In this document: positions 1 through 9,281 of the stretch, in pieces
Numbering within the stretch: the first letter of the stretch is position 1
Layout: each line of letters begins with the position of its first letter
Source of the DNA: Dyadobacter sp. CY323
GTDB taxonomy: Bacteria > Bacteroidota > Bacteroidia > Cytophagales > Spirosomataceae
Reading direction: 5' to 3'
DNA: 64,000 bases
NCBI RefSeq assembly: GCF_021390245.1
Contig: NZ_JAJUXH010000005.1
Span: 248,001 to 312,000, forward strand
The notes under the pieces: generated by a model
What the model saw: the letters and a program-made list of their open reading frames with translations, nothing else
Databases searched by the model: none
What the model was told of the DNA's origin: nothing
Program-made: the position numbers and the translations under genes

Positions 1-626
1 CGGATACGGTTGGTAGTTGCGGGGAGCCGCTTTTCAGCTTCATCCAGATCCTTCAATACCTGCGCATAGGTTTCTTCCAGAGAACTTCTTTTCAGACCGT
101 CTTTATCTGTTACCGATTCTGTCGGCAGCAAAGCCAGCTGAGCGCCGCCCCAGGTCCGGGCCAGATCGAAATAAGATAGCGCCCGTATAAAATACCCCTC
201 GCCTACCAGCTGGTTTTTCAGACTTTCCGTCAGCTTGATGTCCGCTACATCCGGCACTTTCAGGATTACGTGATTAGCCCGGTTAATGGTTTGGTAAATG
301 GCCGTCCACACACTGCCGACCGTGCTGTTATCAGCCGTTACCTCATGGTTGATGAATTGGGAAGGATCTGTGCCCGGGCCCGTTCTCGCTATATTGTCGC
401 CCGACAGGTAACCAATGGACTGAAAGGAGCTTCCATAATAATTGTTTCCCGCCAGCGCGCGGTACATGCCGCGAACTGCGGTTTCCGCCGACACCTTGTC
501 GACGATCGTCACCTGATCGGACACCGAATCCAGCGGCTCGACTTCCAGAAAGCGGTCGCACGACCAGACAAAAATTGCTGCGAATACCAGGAAAATGTGT
601 CTTAATAAGTTCAAAGAATGCTTCAT
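1..626 (-). CDS. SusD/RagB-family nutrient-binding lipoprotein, N-terminal part
   Basis: This gene runs off the left edge, so only about 208 N-terminal codons are visible. It starts at the ATG at 626 with a lipoprotein signal peptide (MKHSLNLLRHIFLVFAAIF, then a lipobox ending WSC), followed by DRFLEVEPLDSVSDQV, the usual opening of SusD proteins. SusD lipoproteins sit on the outer surface and form the lid over the SusC channel. The gene lies 11 bp downstream of the susC-like gene on the same strand, the normal susCD order, so the two should be co-transcribed. The substrate cannot be read from this part. Confidence 0.88.
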   Translation of the reverse strand, partial: MKHSLNLLRHIFLVFAAIFVWSCDRFLEVEPLDSVSDQVTIVDKVSAETAVRGMYRALAGNNYYGSSFQSIGYLSGDNIARTGPGTDPSQFINHEVTADNSTVGSVWTAIYQTINRANHVILKVPDVADIKLTESLKNQLVGEGYFIRALSYFDLARTWGGAQLALLPTESVTDKDGLKRSSLEETYAQVLKDLDEAEKRLPATTNRI

Positions 627-637
627 TACTATATTTT

Positions 638-3600
638 TTAAAGAGTAATACTTAAACCAAGCTGAAAACTGCGGGGCTGAGGCGGCGTACAGAAGTCATC
701 TCCGAGTACGTTCTGGTTGCTGGTGATGTAGGATTCGGGATCAAAGCCGGTGTATTTGGTCAGCAGCCACAAATTGGTTGCATTGAAATAAACCCTGGCA
801 GCATCCACGCGCAATCTCTGCAATACGCCCCGGGGAAAGGTATAACCGACCGAAAGTGATTTCAAACGAATGAATGAGCCGTCTTCCAGCACCCGTGTCG
901 TGGGGTCGAGTGTGTAATTTTGACCGACGGTTGTAATTCTTGGAAGTTCAGCAATGTCGCCGGGCTTTTGCCATCTGTTCCTGGCCGACTCCAGATAGAG
1001 ACGTTCCGCCCGCGTGCCACCGCTTTCTCCGTAGGCCCGGTTGCGGTTGTACACTTTGTTACCCTGCTGAAAAGAGAAAAACAAGGAGAGATCCACATTC
1101 TTGTAGCGGAAATTATTGGTAAGCCCGCCAATGAATTTGGGAACTGTCTGCCCTACGATCTGGCGATCGGCGACTGTGATCTGGCCGTCTTTATTCGCGT
1201 CTTCATAAATGGCTTTCCCATTCTCCGGGTTGACAGACAAATGTTTATATGCCCAGAATGAGCCCAGCGGAGAACCTTCGATGGAACGGTGGTACGAATA
1301 GTTGATCGGCGTGGGCAGCTTTTCGATTTTGTTATAATTGCGTGCGATATTGAAGTTGGTGCTCCATACAAAATCCTCCCCTTCCACATTGGTACTGTTG
1401 ATACCGATCTCAATTCCTTTATTGCTGATCTCCCCCGCATTGGTGTACAGGCTGGTGAAGCCGCTAACGGAAGGCACCGGCAGTTCGAGCAGTACATCTG
1501 TGGTGTATTTCCGGTACAGATTGACTTCGGTGGTGATCCTGTTTTTCAGAAATCCTGCCTCCACGCCGGCCGCGATCTGGTTGGTTTTTTCCCATCTCAG
1601 GTCCGGGTTTCCGAGTTGCTGCGGCGCGGTTCCTGGGTTTTCGGAAGATCCGGGCAGATCAGCATACCCCTGACCGCCAGCCCAGAGGCCTCTCGCTGCG
1701 AAGTCGTCGATCCCGTTCTGGTTTCCCGACAGACCGACGCTAGCCTTCACTTTCAGGTCGCTGATGGTATTGGATTTTTCAAGAAATGCTTCTTCCTTCA
1801 AACGCCACGCGATGCCGGCTGAGGGAAAGTATCCCCATTTTTTGTTTTCCCCGAATCGCGAGGAACCATCTGCCCGCACCGCCAGCTCTACGAAATATTT
1901 CCCTGCATAACTGTAATCCACCCGCGAAAAGAAGGAAGCCAAGTTCCCTTTCGTCCAGCTCTGCGCAGATTTCTGATTGGCGGCAGATGATATCTGCGTG
2001 TAGGAATTGTTGGGGAAATTGGTGCCTTGCGCAGACGTATTCTTGATCACATTGCTCTGAATGGTGTTACCCAGGAGAATGCCCAGATTGTGGTTCTCTC
2101 CAAATCTGCTTCTGTAAGATAAAGTTTGTTCATTGATCCAGGTGCTGTTTTGGGTAACGGACGAGCTCGCCGATCCGTTTGTCGGGGCCGCGCCTAGTAC
2201 GGTTTTGTCTGTCCAGTACTGGTACTCGTCATAGTTGTTGAAATCGAGGCTCCAGCTGGTCCTGAATTTCAGGCCCGGGAGGATTTCCGCATCCACATAC
2301 AAATTCCCGATGTAGCGCAGACTGGTCGTTTTGATAAAATTATTGTTCACCAGCACATCCACATTATCAAAACCACCCCATAATGCAGGCGTACCGTCGG
2401 TATTGAATTTGGGAAGATTGGAGGCGGTCAGCAATGCGGATTGAAAGATCCCGCGGGGGGTACTTCCGGTGATCAGCTGGTTGCGGAAAGAACGCGAAAT
2501 GCTGTTGCTCGTCCCGATCGTAACTTTATCGTTAACGTTCTGATCCAGGTTGATTTTAAGACTGGCCCGGTCGAAATAAACCGGCTTGATCGTGGCTTCC
2601 TGCTTGGTATAACTTCCACCAATGTAGTATTTTGTTGATTTCGTGCCGCCCATTAATGAAAGGTCATAATTGCGCAGGCGCGCCGTCCGGAACACGTCGT
2701 TGAGCCTGTCGTACGTTCCCTGCTCGCTGGGCTCGCCTCTTCCGCCTTCGGAAACCGGTCTGTACGGACGGTTGGCGAAAGTTTGCTTTAACGCCGGATT
2801 GTCTATCCCGGAATTGATCCAGGATTCGTTGACAAATTCAGCCGTTTCGGGCCCCGATACAAGTTTCCACATGCGGCCCTGGTCTACTTTTGCAAATCCC
2901 TCCGAAACGTTCAGGCTGATCTTCGCACCGGAATCGTATTTTCCTCTTTTGGTGGTAATGATGATAACCCCATTGGCTGCCCGCGCACCGTATATGGACG
3001 TGGCGCTGGCATCTTTCAGCACCTCCATACTTTCAATGTCGTTGGGGTTTATATCTGCCAGTGCCGACGTGGACGTTCCGCCCATGTTGATCGTCTGCAT
3101 GCTTTCATTGTTCAGAAACACGCCATCAATAATGTACAATGGAGAATTACTGGCATTAATGGAAGTCGTTCCGCGCAGACGTACAAATGCCGATTCGCCG
3201 GGAACGCCATTGTTGGACGTAACCTGCAAACCAGCCACTCTGCCCTGAAGCTGGGCATCCGCACTTGCCGCAGGGATCTGTTTGATCTCATTGGCATTGA
3301 CTTTCGAAATTGCCCCTACGAGATCTTTTCTGGCGCGGGTGCCGTACCCTACCACTACAACTTCCTCCAATTGCTTGCGATCGGCCACCAGCTGGACCGA
3401 CAGATAGGACTGACCTCCCGCTTTTACCTCCTGGCTCAGATAGCCGATATAAGAAAATACAAGTATGTGGTCCGTGCTGATATCACTGATTGAAAAATTA
3501 CCTTCGGAATCGCTGACAGTTCCCTGGTTGGTCTCTTTAATGCGAACACTCACACCCGGCAATGGCTCGCTGTTCTGGTCGGTAATCTTTCCTTTTATGG

Positions 3601-4036
3601 CGAGTAACTGGGATTCACTCTGAATGGAGGCATCATTTCCGGTAACCTCCTTTTTTGTTTTTTTGACAAGAACATTACTTCCAATGATTTTGAAAGAAAA
3701 TCCCCGGCTGACGAGGAGTTCGGTCAACACTTTTTCCAGTGGCTGGTTTCGGAAAGTATGTGTTATCCCGCCCTGGCCGGCAACTTCGCTGGCGTTATAG
3801 ACGAATTTATAAGTACTCTGTTTCTCAATGCGATTGAGCGCATCTTTTAACGTCGATTTGTCGAGACTGAAGTTAAAAATAGATTGTCCGTCAGCATGAT
3901 GCGCGTGCAGGCTGGTGGCAATTGTGAAAAACAAGGTAGCAAAGGCACAAGCAATTCTGACAACCTTTCGATGATAAAAGGCAACTGATTTTTTAAAACT
4001 TAAATGCATACATTTGTTTTGGTTTAATTTTTCCAA
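638..4036 (-). CDS. SusC/RagA-family TonB-dependent outer-membrane transporter with STN domain
   Basis: A 1132-residue TonB-linked receptor that imports large substrates together with its SusD lid. Order of domains: signal peptide (about 1-48), STN/secretin-like signalling domain (about 55-120, FNFSLDKSTLKDALNRIEKQ), carboxypeptidase-D-like beta domain (about 148-220, ITDQNSEPLPGVSVRIK), plug starting at EEVVVVGYGTR with the family signature IYGARAANGVIIITTK, then the beta-barrel ending in an aromatic-rich C terminus (FQLGLSITL). The STN domain implies signal transfer to the FecR protein encoded just upstream at 4240-5199. The ATG at 4036 was kept; Met10 at 4009 is an equally good start directly before the hydrophobic signal region. 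Confidence 0.95.
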   Translation of the reverse strand: MEKLNQNKCMHLSFKKSVAFYHRKVVRIACAFATLFFTIATSLHAHHADGQSIFNFSLDKSTLKDALNRIEKQSTYKFVYNASEVAGQGGITHTFRNQPLEKVLTELLVSRGFSFKIIGSNVLVKKTKKEVTGNDASIQSESQLLAIKGKITDQNSEPLPGVSVRIKETNQGTVSDSEGNFSISDISTDHILVFSYIGYLSQEVKAGGQSYLSVQLVADRKQLEEVVVVGYGTRARKDLVGAISKVNANEIKQIPAASADAQLQGRVAGLQVTSNNGVPGESAFVRLRGTTSINASNSPLYIIDGVFLNNESMQTINMGGTSTSALADINPNDIESMEVLKDASATSIYGARAANGVIIITTKRGKYDSGAKISLNVSEGFAKVDQGRMWKLVSGPETAEFVNESWINSGIDNPALKQTFANRPYRPVSEGGRGEPSEQGTYDRLNDVFRTARLRNYDLSLMGGTKSTKYYIGGSYTKQEATIKPVYFDRASLKINLDQNVNDKVTIGTSNSISRSFRNQLITGSTPRGIFQSALLTASNLPKFNTDGTPALWGGFDNVDVLVNNNFIKTTSLRYIGNLYVDAEILPGLKFRTSWSLDFNNYDEYQYWTDKTVLGAAPTNGSASSSVTQNSTWINEQTLSYRSRFGENHNLGILLGNTIQSNVIKNTSAQGTNFPNNSYTQISSAANQKSAQSWTKGNLASFFSRVDYSYAGKYFVELAVRADGSSRFGENKKWGYFPSAGIAWRLKEEAFLEKSNTISDLKVKASVGLSGNQNGIDDFAARGLWAGGQGYADLPGSSENPGTAPQQLGNPDLRWEKTNQIAAGVEAGFLKNRITTEVNLYRKYTTDVLLELPVPSVSGFTSLYTNAGEISNKGIEIGINSTNVEGEDFVWSTNFNIARNYNKIEKLPTPINYSYHRSIEGSPLGSFWAYKHLSVNPENGKAIYEDANKDGQITVADRQIVGQTVPKFIGGLTNNFRYKNVDLSLFFSFQQGNKVYNRNRAYGESGGTRAERLYLESARNRWQKPGDIAELPRITTVGQNYTLDPTTRVLEDGSFIRLKSLSVGYTFPRGVLQRLRVDAARVYFNATNLWLLTKYTGFDPESYITSNQNVLGDDFCTPPQPRSFQLGLSITL

Positions 4037-4052
4037 AGGTTAAATCACTCTT

Positions 4053-4104
4053 CCACTCTGCTTACCGATGGTCCAGATCGGTGTTCCGCAGAGTGGTTTT
4101 TTTT
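4053..4104. other. Stem-loop in the leader of the susC-like gene
   Basis: A 9-bp stem (CCACTCTGC at 4053-4061 with GCAGAGTGG at 4088-4096) encloses a second short stem (ACCGAT/ATCGGT). On the plus strand it is followed by eight Ts (4097-4104), the form of an intrinsic terminator. All neighbouring genes are on the minus strand, where the hairpin would sit in the untranslated leader between fecR and susC and lacks a U tract. It could stop antisense transcription or separate regulatory from transport gene expression. Confidence 0.5.
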
Positions 4105-4239
4105 CTACATGTCAGCCAGGATGGTACTTACTTCCACCTCAGCCGCAACATTCATACAGTATCAGGATCGCAAGGCTTTTCATTGTTTACATTAAGATAT
4201 AAATTCTATCATTTAAGTAGATTAAATAGCTAAAAAAAG

Positions 4240-5199
4240 TCAGCTGCACCCCTTCCCTATCAATTTTACCGTACGTCCATTCGTACCGAATTCGAACTTA
4301 ATGTTGTTCACCTCACACAAAACATTCAGTAAATCATTGATCTTGATCGAATTGTCGAAACTAGCTGTGTAAATGCATTTGGTTAAATCCTCATCCGAGA
4401 ACGTAAATTTTACCTGGTACCATTTTTCAAGCTGTGCGGTGATATCGGCGAGCGTTTGCTCATGAAATTCCAGTTTTCCTTCTTTCCAGGCAAATTTGGT
4501 ACCCATATCAAAACGGGACGAAACGACTTCACCCGACTTCGCATTGTACTCGATTTGCTGCTCCGGCAAGAGTACGGCCAGCTGATCCTCACTCCTGTTC
4601 ACCTGAACTTTACCTCGTTGAACAGCTACGGTCATCCATTTCTCGTCGGGGAATGCCCTCACTACAAATGCAGTCCCCAGTACTTTGGTGAGCAGTACGC
4701 CCGAACGCACATGGAAGGGACTTTTACTGTTTGGTTTTACATCAAAAAATGCTTCGCCATCAAGCTCAACATCGCGATTTGCGGTAAAATCTTTTACATA
4801 TTTCAACCTGCTGCCTGCATTTAGCCACGCATGCGAACCATCCGGAAAAGCGATTTGTGTCACCTTCCCGACGGGACTGCTCACTGTAATATAGTCCTTT
4901 TTCGCCTGACCTGATAGTTTGTAAGCCAGCCAGCCAAACAGCAAAACCAGGCTAACGGATGCCGCCATACGCAACCAGGTATTGACAAGAAATCTGTTAT
5001 GCCCGAAGTGGGTTTTGACTTTGATGTTCCGGAAAATCCGATTTCTCAACTCCTCCGGCTCCTCAACAGAATCAACCTCCCAATGCACCTCTTTTTCATT
5101 TTCGGAACGATACCAGGCATCCAGTTTCTCTGCCTCCTCCCGGGTAATATCCCCGGTCCGGTATTTTTCCATAAGTGTGCGTACGTCCTGTCTGGTCAT
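4240..5199 (-). CDS. FecR-family anti-sigma factor
   Basis: A 319-residue inner-membrane regulator. The N-terminal cytoplasmic part (about 1-80, beginning MTRQDVRTLMEKYRTGDITR) would bind the sigma factor. A single membrane helix follows at about 86-103 (AASVSLVLLFGWLAYKL). The periplasmic FecR domain contains PDGSHAWLNAGSRLKY and LDGEAFFDVK, and the DUF4974-like tail (ITAQLEKWYQVKFTFSDEDL) contacts the STN domain of the transporter. It lies 56 bp downstream of the ECF sigma gene and 203 bp upstream of the susC-like gene, the classic sigma/FecR/SusC surface-signalling order. Confidence 0.94.
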   Translation of the reverse strand: MTRQDVRTLMEKYRTGDITREEAEKLDAWYRSENEKEVHWEVDSVEEPEELRNRIFRNIKVKTHFGHNRFLVNTWLRMAASVSLVLLFGWLAYKLSGQAKKDYITVSSPVGKVTQIAFPDGSHAWLNAGSRLKYVKDFTANRDVELDGEAFFDVKPNSKSPFHVRSGVLLTKVLGTAFVVRAFPDEKWMTVAVQRGKVQVNRSEDQLAVLLPEQQIEYNAKSGEVVSSRFDMGTKFAWKEGKLEFHEQTLADITAQLEKWYQVKFTFSDEDLTKCIYTASFDNSIKINDLLNVLCEVNNIKFEFGTNGRTVKLIGKGCS

Positions 5200-5255
5200 T
5201 GTCGGGCTGATATATGAGTATGTACTACAGGTATGGTCACTACCCTTAGTGGATA

Positions 5256-5846
5256 TTAAAATTCTTTTAACAAAGCCACCATCATCAGGAGCTGGATGTC
5301 TTTTAATGAAAGTCGTAATATCTTCAGTGCTTTTGAAAGATGTGCTTCGACGGTTTTGGGAGAAATGTTCATCTCGCGGGCAATGTCCGGGATTACGAGT
5401 CCCTGCTGGCGGCTATATATAAATACCAGCCGGCATTTTTCGGGAAGGCTTTCAGTAACGGTATTCAGGTATTCTTCAAGAAAACGGGCATGGATCTGCG
5501 GCTCATCCCACTGCACGGTCTCCTGGGTATAGTTGCTGCTGATGAGGTCTTGATGTCTTTTTTCGGTGGCGATGGCTTTAAAAACAGCAAACTTGACCGC
5601 TGTTGCCAGGTATGCGGGGAGTGATTCTATCTCTACCTTGCTTCTACGCTCCCATAATGTGATGAATATTTCCTGAACAACTTCCTCAGATGCCTGTTTG
5701 TCTCTCAGATGGTTATAGGCGATTGCCAGCAGTTTGTTCCAGTAGCGGTCATATATTGCCTCAAAAGCTGACTCATCAGACGCCTTTCTCTGAAGTCGTT
5801 CAAGCAATTCGGTGTCTGTATATATTCTCTGTGCCCCGTACCCCAT
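5256..5846 (-). CDS. ECF-type RNA polymerase sigma factor
   Basis: A 196-residue sigma-70 family protein with region 2 (about 25-90, AFEAIYDRYWNKLLAIAYNHLRDKQASEEVVQEIF) and region 4 (about 135-180, LPEKCRLVFIYSRQQGLVIPDIAREMNISPKTVEAHLSKALK in outline). Region 3 is missing, as in all ECF sigma factors. It heads the minus-strand unit sigma, FecR, SusC, SusD, so it should drive that transport operon when the substrate is sensed through the STN domain. Confidence 0.94.
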   Translation of the reverse strand: MGYGAQRIYTDTELLERLQRKASDESAFEAIYDRYWNKLLAIAYNHLRDKQASEEVVQEIFITLWERRSKVEIESLPAYLATAVKFAVFKAIATEKRHQDLISSNYTQETVQWDEPQIHARFLEEYLNTVTESLPEKCRLVFIYSRQQGLVIPDIAREMNISPKTVEAHLSKALKILRLSLKDIQLLMMVALLKEF

Positions 5847-6074
5847 ATGACATTAGATTATCTCAGAAGCTTATGAATCAACAATAGTATGGACTTAGGA
5901 TCGGAGTGGTTTGCCGGATCATCACAACCCAAAAATACATGATTTAAAAGTCTACTAATCTTATAGACAAAATAAGTTAATATAACTTAAAGAACCAAAC
6001 ATTCGGGCGGAACTTACATTCAATTCAGCAGGTTTTCTGTTGCCGTTATGGGATGAAGGCGTAATGGAATTAAA

Positions 6075-6105
6075 TGAAAAAAGCTGCCCTTTGCAAGGCA
6101 GCTTT
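6075..6105 (-). terminator. Intrinsic terminator of the four-helix-bundle protein gene
   Basis: AAAGCTGCC (6080-6088) pairs with GGCAGCTTT (6097-6105) around an 8-base loop. Read on the minus strand the stem is followed by a T-rich tail, 19 bp after the stop codon of the gene at 6124-6579. The rest of 5847-6123 shows no gene. Confidence 0.75.
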
Positions 6106-6123
6106 AAATTGGGTTATTTTCGC

Positions 6124-6579
6124 TTACGCTTTGGCAATATCGCGTAAAGCTTTGATCCTGTCATGAGCAGAATTAATTCCCTGCGCCTGGCTGCTCACGA
6201 TTGCGAGCGCGTCCGAGGGAAGTTCATTGCTGGTCAGGGCATCACTATATGCTTTTTTGATGGCGTCCTCTCCGCGTTCCGCTTCGGACAAAATGCTCGC
6301 CCGGTCGCTGCCTCCAAATAACGATTTTACGTCAATCCAGGCGCGGTGCAGGGTGCCGCTCACGCTTTTATCCGTTTCCAGATGGGGTGCAGACCCCGAT
6401 ATTGCAGACAGTTCCTGAACATTTTTGCGGCTTTGCTGCGCATATTCTTCAAAGAGTGTTTTTAAGTCGATATTCTCATCATTGATATCCGCGATTACTT
6501 TCTCGAAACCAGCTACGCGGTCATTATTAATTTCAATCAGGTCATTAATTACACCAGTTACATTTTCTAATGTTGCCAT
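6124..6579 (-). CDS. PA2169-type four-helix-bundle protein (DUF2383)
   Basis: A 151-residue, wholly helical, soluble protein. It matches in pattern the ferritin-like DUF2383/PA2169 family: TGVINDLIEINNDRVAGFEKV at the start, SAHDRIKALRDIA at the end, and many acidic and alanine residues between. Members are small stress-associated proteins of unknown biochemical role. It stands alone with its own terminator and is divergent from the BLUF gene 153 bp away, so both may be switched from the same intergenic region. Confidence 0.8.
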   Translation of the reverse strand: MATLENVTGVINDLIEINNDRVAGFEKVIADINDENIDLKTLFEEYAQQSRKNVQELSAISGSAPHLETDKSVSGTLHRAWIDVKSLFGGSDRASILSEAERGEDAIKKAYSDALTSNELPSDALAIVSSQAQGINSAHDRIKALRDIAKA

Positions 6580-6732
6580 AATTTAGTTCTAGTTGTTTAA
6601 ATCAATTTCTTACGAATACCGTGCCATACGCGCTTTCATTCACATGAGCGGGGATATAAATTTAGCCCTCATCATTCAGTGGCAGGATTTTTGAGTCTTG
6701 TTTTCGATTTAAAACATCGAACTAATTGTACT

Positions 6733-7149
6733 ATGGATTACTGTCTTGTTTACATCAGCTCATCAAATGAACTTTCTGCTGACCAGCTACGCGAATTATC
6801 AACCAAAAGCCAGGAAAAAAATCGTCTGCTGGGCATCACAGGTGCGCTGCTTTACTGTAACGGCAGTATCATCCAAGTCCTTGAAGGTGAGGAAGAGAAA
6901 GTGAATATCCTTTACAATGTTATCGCTAAGGATCGCAGACATAACCAGGTAACAAAACTATATGGCGGGCAAATTAAAGAGCGATCATTTTCGGACTGGC
7001 TGATGGGCTACAGAACTTTGACGCAAAGCGAAATGAGTGCCCTGGAAGAGGAAATTCCTTTCATCAGAAACCCTTATTCAAAATCCGAATCAAAAACGGT
7101 GGTTATGTCTCTCGTACAAACATTTTATAAAAATAATCACCGCAATTAG
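6733..7149 (+). CDS. Short BLUF-domain blue-light sensor
   Basis: A 138-residue flavin-binding photoreceptor made of one BLUF domain (about 1-95) and a short helical tail. The residues needed for the photocycle are all present: Tyr7 (LVYIS), Asn30 (EKNRLLGITG), Gln48 (SIIQVLEG), and the Trp/Met pair in DWLMGYR. There is no output domain, so like PixD-type proteins it must act through a partner. The ATG at 6733 was chosen because the BLUF fold begins there (MDYCLVYISS); an in-frame ATG at 6679 would only add an atypical 18-residue extension. Confidence 0.93.
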   Translation: MDYCLVYISSSNELSADQLRELSTKSQEKNRLLGITGALLYCNGSIIQVLEGEEEKVNILYNVIAKDRRHNQVTKLYGGQIKERSFSDWLMGYRTLTQSEMSALEEEIPFIRNPYSKSESKTVVMSLVQTFYKNNHRN

Positions 7150-7303
7150 TAGAACAGCTTGTGCGATTCAGTCCGCTATGTCCACAGAACTCCCCGATTT
7201 TGTGGCAACCGGGACAATGCTTTTGCCAAATATTTCTTTGTCAATGTCAATAAAACAATGATAAATTATAACTTTAACGCTTAATAATTATACAAATGGA
7301 GTA

Positions 7304-7912
7304 ATGAAACGACAGGATTACGACCATGAAGCTGTTAATGAAGATCTGACGCTTTGGAAACAGATGTTGGATGGGGACAAAACAGCGTTGGGGACTCTGT
7401 TTGATATTTACGCAAAAGAACTGCTTACCTATGGTTACCGGATCTCGCCGAGCGAGTTGGTCAAAGACGCTGTTCAGGATGTTTTTGTGAACATCTGGCT
7501 ACGTCGGAATACGCTTTCCCATGATATAAAAGTCCGATTTTACCTGTACCGGTGTCTGCGTCGCGCCTTGTTTAAAGGGATTTCCACGGAGGAGTTGAAC
7601 AACACTATCACGACAGACCTGGAAAGATGGGCGGTATCGGAAAATTCGGCTGAAACAGACTGGATTTCCTCAGAATCCGAAAATCATCAGAACAATCAGC
7701 TATCTGAAGCTTTGAGCGGCCTCTCGCCACGGGAACGCGAAGTCATTTCCCTGAAATACTATTCGGATATGAAACTCCGGGAAATCGCCGCACTTCTTAA
7801 CCTGAAAGAACAAACCATTGCCAACACGCTGCAGAACGCATTGGCGAAGCTCCGCAAGTACGTCTCCCACTCCGTTTTGCTGTTCTGGTTTTTGGGTGAA
7901 AAAATACTTTAA
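7304..7912 (+). CDS. ECF-type RNA polymerase sigma factor
   Basis: A 202-residue ECF sigma factor: region 2 at about 25-95 (LGTLFDIYAKELLTYGYRI, DAVQDVFVNIW) and region 4 at about 125-180 (LSPREREVISLKYYSDMKLREIAA with a helix-turn-helix ending in IANTLQNALAKLRKYV). It opens the plus-strand unit whose next genes are FecR (81 bp downstream), SusC and SusD, so it probably activates that operon and perhaps the catabolic genes after it. Confidence 0.93.
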   Translation: MKRQDYDHEAVNEDLTLWKQMLDGDKTALGTLFDIYAKELLTYGYRISPSELVKDAVQDVFVNIWLRRNTLSHDIKVRFYLYRCLRRALFKGISTEELNNTITTDLERWAVSENSAETDWISSESENHQNNQLSEALSGLSPREREVISLKYYSDMKLREIAALLNLKEQTIANTLQNALAKLRKYVSHSVLLFWFLGEKIL

Positions 7913-7993
7913 AAAATTTCACATTTCGTTTGGTAGTAAACTCAATTTTTGTCCTCTGTATGGTACAGGGATATATTTTCCTTGTAAAATACC

Positions 7994-9097
7994 ATGAATA
8001 ACTATCTACATTTCTCCACGGAGGATTTCGCGCAAGACGAATATTTCATTGGCTGGGTCGCTTCTACAAATATCGAAAAGGAGGCTTTTTGGCAAAACTG
8101 GCTTGAAACCTACCCTTTCAAACGAATGGAAGTTGAGGCAGCCAGACAGTTGGTTTTGATCGCCCAGCGTGCTGCTGAGTCGGAAATATCCGATTATGAT
8201 ATTCAAGTGCTGAAAGAATCCGTGTTCGAAAAAATTGAGACGATAGAAAATAAAGGAAAGCGGATAGCATGGAAAGTACCGTTATGGGCCGCAGCAGCGG
8301 TTGTGACAGCATTGCTCGGTTTAGCCCTTTTATACAATTTTACGAACCAAAGGTCCAGCCCCAAATACAGCCAGCTTGTTTCCAATGCATCAAAAAAATA
8401 TGTGTTGAACGAAGTGGAAAACAAAAGCAAAGTGACGATGCTGGTGAACCTGCCCGACGGGAGCTCGGCTATTTTGCGGAAAGGCAGCAAGTTGTCGTAT
8501 CCCAATCATTTCGGATTGGAGGCCAGGGAGGTTTTCCTGACCGGTGAGGCTTTTTTTGAAATTGTACGCAGTCCGCAAAGGCCGTTTTATGTGTATACCA
8601 ATGAAGTAACAACCAAAGTATTGGGGACAAGTTTCAATGTACGGGCTTACCAGGACGACAAAGAGGTTTTGGTGAGCGTAAAAACGGGACGTGTTTCCGT
8701 ACTGAAAACATCCGGCCTGGAAACCGGCCCGCAGGAGGAAAAGAACTTTTCGGAAGGTCTGATGCTGTTGCCAAATCAGCAAGCCGTGTTTGAGAAAGGC
8801 CAGACAAACCTGGTGAAGCAGACGAAAAGTCAGCCAGGGCAATCCGACGGCCGGCACATCGATCAAATGCGTTTTGAATACAATGAAAAAACAATCGCTG
8901 AAATATTTTCGCAGTTGGAACAAGCCTACAACATCAGCTTCGTATATGACTCTACCGTTATCGGAGACTGTCCAGTTACCGCCTCTCTGACGGGTGAGCC
9001 ATTTAACCAGAAGCTAAACCTCATTTGTAAGGCGGTAAGAGCGAAATACGAGATTGTAAACGGGAAAGTAATTGTAACCGGAGATGGATGTAAATGA
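7994..9097 (+). CDS. FecR-family anti-sigma factor
   Basis: A 367-residue single-pass regulator. The cytoplasmic N terminus holds ENLxW-like helices (EAFWQNWLETYPFKRMEVEAA). The membrane helix is at about 96-114 (LWAAAAVVTALLGLALLY). The periplasmic FecR domain contains LPDGSSAILRKGSKLSYP and LTGEAFFEIVRSPQRPFYVYT, and the tail (IFSQLEQAYNISFVYDS) is the part that meets the STN domain of the transporter. It is a partner of the sigma factor at 7304-7912 and the SusC-like protein at 9282-12725. Confidence 0.94.
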   Translation: MNNYLHFSTEDFAQDEYFIGWVASTNIEKEAFWQNWLETYPFKRMEVEAARQLVLIAQRAAESEISDYDIQVLKESVFEKIETIENKGKRIAWKVPLWAAAAVVTALLGLALLYNFTNQRSSPKYSQLVSNASKKYVLNEVENKSKVTMLVNLPDGSSAILRKGSKLSYPNHFGLEAREVFLTGEAFFEIVRSPQRPFYVYTNEVTTKVLGTSFNVRAYQDDKEVLVSVKTGRVSVLKTSGLETGPQEEKNFSEGLMLLPNQQAVFEKGQTNLVKQTKSQPGQSDGRHIDQMRFEYNEKTIAEIFSQLEQAYNISFVYDSTVIGDCPVTASLTGEPFNQKLNLICKAVRAKYEIVNGKVIVTGDGCK

Positions 9098-9281
9098 TTT
9101 AAACCTAAACCCTTAATCACCTGTAACCGACATTTTATGAAATAAACCTACCAAATCAATTTCCCATAATGCAACGAATCCGATAAAGTTGCTGCTTTAC
9201 CGGATCCAGGATTCCGTACATCATGACCGATGGACAGGAATGTTTTTGTCAAAATCTTCGAAAATTTTAACAACCAAACTT

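Noticed and set aside
2670..3248. 192-residue open frame on the plus strand
   Set aside because: Opposite the plug and early barrel of the SusC-like gene; the real coding strand is certain from the plug motifs.
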